From Euonymus europaeus (lineage: Eukaryota; Streptophyta; Magnoliopsida; Celastrales; Celastraceae), in the NCBI GenBank assembly GCA_963580455.1, contig OY756961.1:9281001-9345000 (forward strand): DNA of 64,000 nucleotides, written 5' to 3'. Each line of letters opens with the position of its first letter. Position 1 is the first letter of the stretch. The notes beneath the pieces are model-generated. The model had not been told where the DNA came from, ran no database searches, and was given only the letters and a program-made list of their open reading frames with translations. This document shows positions 55,933-64,000 of the stretch, piece after piece. The position numbers and the translations under genes are program-made.

Positions 55933-58038
55933 TCACACACTATAAAAGAAATAATGTTTTAAAAGAAGTTCAAAACTTACTTTTCCTTTCCTTTTGATGC
56001 CATAGTAATCTTTAAGCCAATCACAACCACACATTAAGACTTGAACAGTATCAGTACCCAAAGATGCACGGTGTGGCTCAATAACTCTACCACCAGCACT
56101 AAAAGCCGATTCAGAAGCAACAGTAGTAATAGGTATAGATAAAATATCACATGCCATCTTGGACAAAATGCGATATTTCAAATTGTTTTTGCTCCACCAA
56201 TCCAAAGCATCAAATGGAGGATCTATATCTACATTATGCAAATGAACCCCTTCCTCCAAATATATATCCAATTCTGATTTAGCCAAGTGAATAGAATCAA
56301 CATTTCGAATAAAACTATCAAATTGTGCCCTTCCCCTCACTTTTCCTTTTCCAAATGAGCTTGAAGCAATCTTACCACCTTCCGCTTGCAATTGGCTTTC
56401 AACATTACTTTGTTTGTGAGCCTCAACATATTCATCAAACAACTTGAACAATGTATCACGAACTTCAATCTCATACCTTAAAGAATCACTAGGAGAGTAT
56501 ATCTCAGGAAAATAATATTCAATAAGTTTCATTTTGTTCCTAGGATCCAAGACTGCTGCAATGGAAATTAATAAATTGCATTCACCCCAATACTTGTCAA
56601 ATTTTGCCTTCATTTTTGTAGCCATCGTCTTCATATATTCATCATTGTTATTAGCTTCTTTATCCAACTCTTTTTTTATATTCCAAAGTTCAGGAAGAAA
56701 TAAATTTGAAGTTGGATATTCAGTACCTGAAATAATCTTTGTAACCTCGTCAAATTCTTCAAGAAATGAGCACACAATTTTAGCCCTTTTCCAATCATCC
56801 TCCAAAGGCAAATACGTGTAACTTGGATCCCTTTGTTGATACCGTGGAAACACATCTTTGAATTCAAAGGCAGCAACTAACATTGCGTATGTTGTATTCC
56901 ACCTGGTGCTACAATCCAAAACAAGTTTCTTCCTAGGCAATTTCAACTGATTAGCAATGTCACTGAATATATGAAGACGATGAACAAATTTTGAAATATG
57001 CTTCACACTTTCACGTACATTATTGATAACATTCCCAATTTGAGACAAACCGTCTTGCACCAAAATATTCAAGATATGTGCACAACATCTTACATGAAAA
57101 AATTGACCATTAAGAGGAAGACTACCAATAAGTTGCAAATCTGCCTTCAAATTACTCACAACAGCATCATTGTAACTAGCATTATCCACTGTAATAGTCC
57201 AAATTTTTTTCTCAATTTCCCACTCATGCAAACACTTTTTCAACTGATCACAAATAACAATCCCAGTATGTGGAGGAGGAACATCAATAAAGTTCAATAT
57301 ACGCTTCTGTAATTTGCATTGAGAATCCACAAAATGACAAGTAACAACCATGTATTGGATATTTTGATCCGATTTCCACAAATCAGTTGTTACACTAACT
57401 CTATTCACACTTTTCAATAGAGTCTTTATCTTGTTTTTCTCAAGATCATAGCTACTAACACAAAGTTTTTTAGCTGTTGCTCGACTAAATTTTTCCCAAT
57501 TAGGAGACACATTTCTCATCAACAAATTGAACACATCATATTCAGCAAAGGAAAATGGTAACTCATGCACCAGAATCATATGAGAAAAAATCTCTCTAAC
57601 CTTTGCCTCATCATATTTGAAGTTTTGGACCGCATTGACGCTTTCTGACTTTGCAGTAACTGTAGTGATTGAAATTTTTTGTTGTACCCTCATGACAATT
57701 TGTCGTCGAACACAATTCTTCAAGTGTCGATTAAACTGTGTTGTAGCACCCGATTTAACAACTCCAAGACGATGTCTGCAATGAATGCATTCCATCTTCT
57801 TACTACCATCCGCAAGTACGATTTCTTTGAATTCATCCCATGCTTTCGATGTTTTCTTCCTCTTCTTTTGCTCAAAAGGATTCTCTTGTTCATCATCTTC
57901 AATCTCAATAGGATTTTCCTCTGCATTCTTGCTCCCCTCATTGGCATCATGACCACTTGAGTTGTCCAGTATAGGATTCGTTGTCGAATCTTGGGTAGAT
58001 CCATTCACTGAAATGGAGTTCATTGCTTGGTTCTCCAT
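55933..58038 (-). CDS. hAT transposase (BED zinc finger, RICESLEEPER-like)
   Basis: 701 codons, uninterrupted. An acidic N-terminus is followed by a BED zinc finger at about 65-108 (KAWDEFKEI, CIHC, then FNRHLKNC). RNase H-like core: the first Asp lies in VTTDLWKSDQN (about 219), the second in TVDNASYND (about 285), and STRWNTTYAML is near 378. A middle region with ILDPRNKMKLIEYYFPEIY follows (about 500). The C-terminal hAT dimerisation domain (about 600-685) has the LDWWSKN block and SIPITTVASESAFSAGGRVI, with the expected catalytic Glu region. Length and order match plant RICESLEEPER/DAYSLEEPER-type proteins. It is flanked by matching terminal repeats, so it is an element gene rather than a domesticated one. 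Confidence 0.95.
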   Translation of the reverse strand: MENQAMNSISVNGSTQDSTTNPILDNSSGHDANEGSKNAEENPIEIEDDEQENPFEQKKRKKTSKAWDEFKEIVLADGSKKMECIHCRHRLGVVKSGATTQFNRHLKNCVRRQIVMRVQQKISITTVTAKSESVNAVQNFKYDEAKVREIFSHMILVHELPFSFAEYDVFNLLMRNVSPNWEKFSRATAKKLCVSSYDLEKNKIKTLLKSVNRVSVTTDLWKSDQNIQYMVVTCHFVDSQCKLQKRILNFIDVPPPHTGIVICDQLKKCLHEWEIEKKIWTITVDNASYNDAVVSNLKADLQLIGSLPLNGQFFHVRCCAHILNILVQDGLSQIGNVINNVRESVKHISKFVHRLHIFSDIANQLKLPRKKLVLDCSTRWNTTYAMLVAAFEFKDVFPRYQQRDPSYTYLPLEDDWKRAKIVCSFLEEFDEVTKIISGTEYPTSNLFLPELWNIKKELDKEANNNDEYMKTMATKMKAKFDKYWGECNLLISIAAVLDPRNKMKLIEYYFPEIYSPSDSLRYEIEVRDTLFKLFDEYVEAHKQSNVESQLQAEGGKIASSSFGKGKVRGRAQFDSFIRNVDSIHLAKSELDIYLEEGVHLHNVDIDPPFDALDWWSKNNLKYRILSKMACDILSIPITTVASESAFSAGGRVIEPHRASLGTDTVQVLMCGCDWLKDYYGIKRKGKVSFELLLKHYFFYSV

Positions 58039-58116
58039 ACTAACGAAATTCGTGGAAGAAATACAAAATTAACTTGAATTAAAACCAAAAGATCAAATCA
58101 ATTTAATAATTTGTTT

Positions 58117-58375
58117 CATGCCGACAAAGCTACTTGTTGGAACTTGATTCTTCAATTGTTGGTCAAAGATAACAAATTAAAGGAGGGTACTTCTACTTTT
58201 ATTATAAACAAATGCATGCCAACAAAGCTACTTGTTGGAACTTGATTCTTCAATTGTTGGTCAAAAATGACAAATTAAAGGAGGGTAGTTCTACTTTAAC
58301 TTTGATTATAAACAAATGCATGCCGATAAAGCTACTAGTTGGAACATGATTATGTAAGTTAAGGACAAATATAAC
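58117..58375 (-). promoter_or_regulatory. hAT 5' region with tandem ~100-bp repeats
   Basis: Upstream of the transposase start, a unit beginning CATGCC-ACAAAGCTACTTGTTGGAA occurs twice nearly identically (58117 and 58214) and a third time in part (58318). It probably lies in the promoter or leader of the transposase. The function is unknown. Confidence 0.75.
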
Positions 58376-58497
58376 ATGATTATGTTATCGAGCAAACAAA
58401 GATCAAAGACGAGATCCATACAAAAAATGAACAAAAGTAAACGGCAGAGATCAAAGACGAGTGAGGAAAGCAAACAGAGACAAAGATAATCTTACAA

Positions 58498-58573
58498 GAG
58501 AGAGGCAGCACCGACGAGAGTGGGAGAGGCAGCACCGACGACAGTGGGAGAGGCAGCGCCGACGGGAGTCGAA
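58498..58573 (-). repeat. Short tandem repeat, 24 bp x3, in hAT leader
   Basis: GAGAGGCAGCACCGACGA(G/C)AGTGG-type unit in three consecutive copies. Confidence 0.8.
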
Positions 58574-58854
58574 GGATGAAGCATGAACGGGTACTTTTGA
58601 GGACTGAGGCGGCTAGAACTTCTGTGGCTTTCTTACTTGTTAGGGATATCCCATGTAGGGCTTCAATTAATATTTTGGTATATTTAAATTTCAATTTATG
58701 GATTCATATAGTAATACTTTTATTAATTTTATTATATTATTATATAGTTGAGATAATAAACCTACATGATATCCTATTATATTTGTTATGTAGTTATATA
58801 CGTTAAATAATAACTAATAACTATGAATATAAATATAAATATATATGTTATAAT

Positions 58855-59067
58855 ATAATCGAGCCGAGCCACGAGCCGAGCCAACGAGCTAGCTCGCGAG
58901 CTTTAACGAGTCGAGCTTCGTGATGCTCAAGCTTGGCTCGTTTATGAATCGAGCTCTAAAATGAAGCTCAAGCTCGGCTCATTTATGAATCGAGCCGAAC
59001 ACGAACGAGCTTTTTTCGAGCCGAACGCCGAGCCGCTCACGAGCTGCTCGGCTCGTTTACACCCCTA
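58855..59067. repeat. hAT right subterminal and terminal repeats
   Basis: GAGCCGAGCC, CGAGCTTT and GCTCGGCTCGTTTA motifs in both orientations, ending GGCTCGTTTACACCCCTA. Confidence 0.88.
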
Positions 59068-59075
59068 GTTTTTCT

Positions 59076-60208
59076 TGATCGAAGAAGAAGTCCTCTTCTT
59101 GTAGACTTCAAGAAATGGAAGCCAGCCAGACAATTGGGTCCGTGCGGTCTTTTATTTTTTCATGTTAGATTGAATGACAATGAGTGATAGAGAAAATAAA
59201 AGGAGAGTGTCAGCTAAATTAGGTAAAAAAAAGGACAGTGCCGGTGGAGTGATTTGTGGAAGGAAGAGATGGGTGACAAAATAAAATAAACATTTATAAA
59301 ATAAAAAAAAAATGATAATATATAGAAAAAGTAAAAATATTCTATGTCTCGAATTATACCCAGACGAAAATGAGTTACTACAACCCTTAATGTAAAAATG
59401 TGTAAAAAATAATAAAGAGAGATCAGTAATGCTGTGCAGTTGTCAGAAGCAATCTTTGTCAAATGTTTAATAATGGAAAATTTATTCCAACAAGAAAAAA
59501 TGAAAATGGTATTCAATTATGTGAGTATGTGACCAATCCTAGTTAGATGCGGCAACTAATGAAGTAAAAATCTTTAGCAACAAGAAAAACATGGACCAAG
59601 AAATGAAGACAACACCAGCTGAATCTAATTCCAATATGTGAGTGAGTGACCCTACTACTACTAGACAGAAGACATACCTTCTCTTTAGATACTTAAATAA
59701 TGGAGATGGATTCTGCACGTGAAGTTCACTAGCTGTCCTCAAGAGCTTAAATGATCATTGCACTTCAAGAGACAGAATATTAGATATTATACTTTTCTTG
59801 GATTGATGTACATAACAAGGAGTTTGCTTGAGCAAATGTAAAACTTATTGGAATATCCTGCTTTAGATTTGTTTTCAATTTCCACCATCCTCGTCAACAT
59901 CAGTATCATATAAAAAATTGTACCATATAAAAATGTTAAAAGAGGATTGAGGGTACTTCTTTAATTAACATATGGAAGAAACTGTTTGTTCAAATTTATT
60001 TTTATACAACAACAACAAAACCAATTGGAATAGTTGTTTCATGTTGTACGGGCCAATTTGATGATCCCCACCTCTCCACATATCATATGTCATTTATGAG
60101 CCGAGTCCCAAAATATATACTCATCCGGATTCTTACAAAGTTCGTAATTTTTATTTTTAATTTTTCTTAATCGACAGGTGAAGAATCCCCTAAACTTCCC
60201 TGATCCAC
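59076..60208. other. AT-rich DNA without recognised genes
   Basis: Contains 59385-59505, which recurs at 62295-62410 (AATAAAGAGAGATCA-TAATG, CAATCTTTGTCAAATG, TAATGGAAAATTTATTCCAAC). Otherwise no feature is supported. The open frames here are short and low-complexity. Confidence 0.5.
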
Positions 60209-60352
60209 AAGATGCCACCCTCTCTTCTTTAAAACCTGCATCATTAGTTGTACACAAGTCTTTAGTTTCCAACATATTTAACACATAATATGTTATTAAC
60301 ATCCGTAACTTTGCCCCAACTTTGTGTCCTCCAATAGTCACATGCACCCATC
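60209..60352 (+). repeat. Local duplication, copy 2, first segment
   Basis: About 90% like 51850-51995 by eye (GATGCCACCCTCTCTTCTTT, CACAAGTCTTTAGTTTCCAA, CATATTTAACACATAATATG). It is interrupted to the right by the element at 60353-62044. Confidence 0.85.
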
Positions 60353-62044
60353 TCTCGGAGCCAGACCGAACTGGCCGGTTGAACCGGGAACTGGTGACAT
60401 GTCTAGTCCGGAAGTCACATATAAATCTAGAAACTGGTTTACAGAATTAGGTCACAACACTTGAAAATCGAATAGCCCTTGTTAACCATTTTTCTTCTTT
60501 CGAAGTTCGAAGCTGCTGGAGCTGGACTGCAGGAGCTGTTGGACGCCTGAACTGCTGGAGGCTGGAGCTGCTAAACCCTAGACTACCGTGAGTTTGATTT
60601 TCGTACTAGCTACATGTGCCGCGAGCTGCCGTGACTTAGTAAGTGTTTCCGTACTGAACTTTAGTGATCTTGGATTCGCTGAACAGTAAGTGTCATGAGC
60701 TTCTTGTCTTCTTGAATCTTGATCTTGGATTTACAATTTTACATTTGATTCTAATTTGGTGACTTTAGTTAGTTAGTATGTTGGAGAGTTTTTAATTTAT
60801 TTAGTATTTACTTTTGATAAAACTTCACACAATCACACCAACACCAAGTGGGTAATGGCACAGTGGAAGTGTAGAACTCCGGTCTGAAACTCACGGCACA
60901 GTTTTGAATCTTTTGATTTTTGAATTTGTGATGACTGATGATATAAAATTATAAATAGATGAGCTAACCTAAAAGCCAAAAATGTTAATATGATTTGTGA
61001 ATTGTGAAAATTGTGAGCTAATATGATTTGTGAATTTGTGAATTGTGAGTTTGTGAATTGTGATAGTGTGATATCAAATTGAATTGTGAATTTGTGAGTG
61101 TGATATGAAATTGGTTTTGAATTTCAGAATTTTGATAAATTGAATTATGTAATGGAATGAATGTTGATTATGTTTTGGACTTGTAATTTTATGTTTTTAC
61201 CTTTTACTTTGTGTTTTTAAAGTAAAAATGAGATATTTTGTGTTTTTCTTATTTATGAAGTGTCAAGCAACTTACATTGTTTAAAACTGGTTTAGAATTA
61301 CTCAAAACATCTTTATAATTGATTAAAAAAATGTGAAATACCTATTTTAAAAAATGTGACTTTAGTTAGTTAGTCTGTTGGAGACTTTTTCATTTATTTA
61401 GTATTGACTTTTGATAAAACTTCACACAATCACACCAACACCCAGTGGGCAGTGGCACAGTGGAAGTGTAAAACTCTGGTCTATAACTCACAGCACAATT
61501 TTGAATCTTTTGATTTTTGAATTTGAGATGACTGATGATATAAAATTATAAATAGATGAGCTAACCTAAAAGCCTAAAATGTTAATATGATTTGTGAATT
61601 CTGAAAATTGTGAGCTAATATGATTTGTGAATTTTTGATTTATGAATTTGTGAATTGTGAATTTGTGAATTGTGATAGTATAATATCAAATTGAATTGTG
61701 AATTTGTGAGTGTGATATGAAATTGGTTTTGAATTTCAGAATTTTGACAAATTGAATTATGCTATGGAATGAATGTTGATTATGTTTTGGACTTGTAATT
61801 TTATGTTTTTACCTTTTATTTTGTGTTTTTAAAGTAAACATGAGATATTTTGTGTTTTTCTTATTTATGAAGTGTCAAGACAACTCTACATTGTTTAAAA
61901 CAGGATTACAATTACTCAAAAGATCTTTATAATTGATTTAAAAAATATGAAATACCTATTTTACTCCTACCGGCCGGTTCAACCGGTTGAACCATGAACC
62001 GGTAATCACACCGGTTCGATGACCGACACGATATTGAAAACATT
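60353..62044. mobile_element. Element with GGTTCAACC-type ends and internal tandem duplication
   Basis: It interrupts the local duplication. Near its left edge is GGCCGGTTGAACCGGGAACTGG and near its right edge CCGGCCGGTTCAACCGGTTGAACC, so the ends are rich in inverted GGTTCAACC/GGTTGAACC motifs. About 70 bases of the target were lost compared with copy 1, and no exact duplication flanks it. No protein is encoded. I interpret it as a non-autonomous DNA transposon; class uncertain. Confidence 0.5.
60761..61963 (+). repeat. 0.6-kb tandem duplication
   Basis: Unit 1 (60761-61357) and unit 2 (61358-61963) are alike throughout: GACTTTAGTTAGTTAGT, AAACTTCACACAATCACACC, GTTGATTATGTTTTGGACTT, AACTTACATTGTTTAAAA (altered in unit 2). 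Differences are small substitutions and one 10-15 base indel in the TGTGAATT-rich part. Confidence 0.9.
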
Positions 62045-62410
62045 GGTTTCTGGCATTGTAGTGATGGCTATCTTTCGTCTGCCACCCATCACTTTCGTTG
62101 TCCCCATTATCACAAATTAGGCTTTGTTTTAGTATTGGTGGGATAAGCAAGAAAATCATGCACAATATGATGCCCCTTTTGGTTTATGCTATTGAAATTT
62201 CTTTAGGGTAGAGTTAGGTGCGGCAATTAATCAAACGCCTTGTGTTTGTGATCTGATCCTACAATTTCGACAAATAATTCATGCCAAGTACGAACCCTTA
62301 ATACAGAAATATGTAAAAAAAGAATAAAGAGAGATCAATAATGTTGTGCAGTTGGCAGAAACAATCTTTGTCAAATGCCAAATAATGGAAAATTTATTCC
62401 AACAGGAAAA
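62045..62410 (+). repeat. Local duplication, copy 2, second segment
   Basis: 62045-62300 matches 52045-52150 plus 52655-52800, lacking the intervening 500 bases. 62295-62410 matches 59385-59505. It is therefore a mosaic of two neighbouring sequences. Confidence 0.8.
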
Positions 62411-63439
62411 TCTCGCTGAGTTTTTTGTTATGTCATTTTTGTAGAGACGCGACCTTTTCCAAGTGTCTGCCTTAAAAGTTGATTAAAGTTGATGCTAATG
62501 TTGACATTGTCTACCTTAAAATGGCTTGTTAGGTCTCGCTATATAGCTAATTCATCAACTTGTTTGCTGTGTTGGATGGAAAGATTATAGAAACATTATT
62601 GGTGGTGGGGAGATTTTCCAAAACCAATAAGACGTGTACGCGTCATTAAAACGGTTAGAAATTATTCTGGTATTTGGTTTTGCTTGAAATATGAATTGAG
62701 TTTTATTATGATTTTATTCTCATACGCTATTGACTTTGGTTGTTAGTGAACAATGTAATAAAATATTGACATTTGTATTGGATAACGTTTTGTTGATGCA
62801 CAAATGTTTCATTGTTGATTTCGATAATATAGTGATTCACATATTTTAATGCATATACACAGGTTACTAAGTCAAGTAAATTTTGTGCATGTGAGTTTAC
62901 TTGATTTTTGGGAAAGAAAATGGTTGATCGACTCTTCACTTTCATTCATCAAAAGTAAAAATATTAGTTTATCTTTAGAAAGATAGAGATAAAGTGCATG
63001 ATTTTCACCCAACTTTCTGATATTGTATTTATATTTATTTTATTATAATAATTATTTTTTAAATAAAGATCAATCATATACAAATAAAAATAAGGGTATG
63101 TTTAAATGAGGACCAGGTAAAATTGTCATTAAGTGAGGTTAAAATTTAAAATTGTGTTTATTAAACTAAGCTTCAAATAATTGAAGATGTATTGGGTTAC
63201 AAATTTTTCAAAAAGACTAAATGAAATATAAAGTTCATATAAAACGCTTATCACCAAATAATCTGTTAAAAAATTTAGACTGCTGGAAAGTGGGGAGCAT
63301 TGAACTTGCTCTAAAGTTGATGTTGATGTTGATGTTGATGTTGTCTACCTTAAAACGGCTAGATATTTGACGCTAGCTTGGATATGACCCACATCATGAT
63401 AATGGCAACGCATGACTTTATTTGGTCACATCTGAAATC
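62411..63439. other. Non-coding DNA without recognised genes
   Basis: The only repeat noted is AAGTTGATG-TGTCTACCTTAAAA-GGCT at about 62478-62530 and 63314-63360, the second with four GTTGAT units. Nothing else is supported. Confidence 0.45.
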
Positions 63440-64000
63440 ACTAGGCTAACACAAGAGGGGGGGTGAATTGTGTTTTAAAAAACTAAGTATAAACCCCAAG
63501 CACAAAACCACAACCTAAAAACTCACAAATGATTAAGGCAATGTCAAGAATGCAAATCTGCGCACTAATCGTGTAAATGTGATTTGACCTAGCAATTCAA
63601 CTCGGAATGTAACGAAATTTGATATGCAATATTACAACACCTCGAGGAACACTATATCAAAAATTCAACTCAAAATTCAAAGTCTAACTATATGAACAAT
63701 TCACGGACAGATTGGTATTCTAGAAAATTAACAATCAAAAATATACCTAGAATTCAATAATCACAAGTTGTTCAACCACAAGCAATATCCCAATAAGCAA
63801 TGGCAGCAAGCAACACCCTAATATCAACTTCTAAGGCACACAAATCACCAATAACACCAATAGAATGATAATCAAAAACAAGTCACTACAAGGCAGCAAG
63901 TTTAACACACAAACCAGCAAGGAAATCAAAATAGTGTGCACAAGGATATATAGTGATTCGGTGCTCACACGGTCACACCTACATCCACTACCTAAGCCCT
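63440..64000. other. Possible retroelement edge near window end
   Basis: AAGAGGGGGGGTGAATTGTGTTT at about 63452 resembles the purine-rich junction preceding or within many plant LTR sequences. It is followed by AC-rich DNA without coding capacity. The partner would lie outside the window. Confidence 0.3.

Larger units (their letters stand above)
55277..59067 (-). mobile_element. Complete hAT transposon
   Basis: 3791 bp. Left end TAGGGGTGTAATCGAGCCGAGC and right end (reverse complement) TAGGGGTGTAAACGAGCCGAGC are near-perfect terminal inverted repeats, enclosed by identical 8-bp duplications. Both ends carry long GAGCTCG/GAGCCGAGC-rich subterminal regions. It contains one transposase gene on the minus strand without an internal stop. 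Structure and coding capacity fit an autonomous or very recently active element. Confidence 0.95.

Noticed and set aside
59214..59516. 100-codon minus-strand frame rich in Phe/Ile/Tyr
   Set aside because: Looks like a membrane protein only because of AT-rich codons; no conserved motif.

Overview
The window looks like nuclear DNA of a eudicot plant, species not identifiable from the sequence. It is AT-rich, almost entirely made of transposable elements, and contains decayed plastid genes next to plant Ty3/gypsy, Ty1/copia, Mutator-like, hAT, SINE and Helitron sequences. I see only one fragment of an ordinary host gene, and no tRNA or rRNA genes.

Layout. 1-6940 is a nuclear plastid insertion (ccsA end, ndhD, ndhA, ndhI, ndhG, ycf1 end). 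It is rearranged by an inversion and split by a 1.8 kb Copia fragment. 6943-8382 is a patchwork of Copia RT, an LTR promoter piece, a SINE and a Helitron 3' end followed by (TA)n. 10132-10968 is a Copia solo LTR of the same family as the fragment in ndhG.

11500-46674 is one deeply layered locus. A promoter with site II and telo-box motifs (11500-11759) and the first coding exons of NSA2, a ribosome-biogenesis factor (45790-46204), appear to be the two halves of one gene. A Mutator-like element (own length about 4.8 kb, 9-bp target duplication) separates them. It was entered by an Athila/Tat-type gypsy element (12080-31971, duplication ATGAG), which was itself entered by a Tekay-type chromovirus (16723-25964, duplication TTCGC). 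A second Tekay-type element (35909-45207, duplication AATAC) sits in the right part of the Mutator-like element in the opposite orientation. NSA2 has a nonsense codon and its later exons are not visible.

46675-51845 is a second Athila-type remnant with LTR pieces in opposite orientations, split by a third-family gypsy solo LTR (48936-51113, duplication TATCG) that carries a dense TTGAC array. 51846-55268 is non-coding, with one side of a local duplication and a field of about 18 copies of a short motif. 55277-59067 is a complete hAT element with terminal repeats, an 8-bp duplication and an uninterrupted 701-residue transposase. 59076-64000 holds the other side of the local duplication, a GGTTCAACC-bearing element with a 0.6 kb internal tandem duplication, and a possible LTR edge.

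Insertion order follows from nesting: Mutator-like element, then the Athila-type element and the plus-strand Tekay, then the minus-strand Tekay inside Athila. LTR similarity judged by eye agrees: the minus-strand Tekay LTRs differ at roughly 15 sites in 2.1 kb, the plus-strand Tekay LTRs at noticeably more. Only the hAT transposase, and the minus-strand Tekay polyprotein apart from one stop codon, look close to functional.
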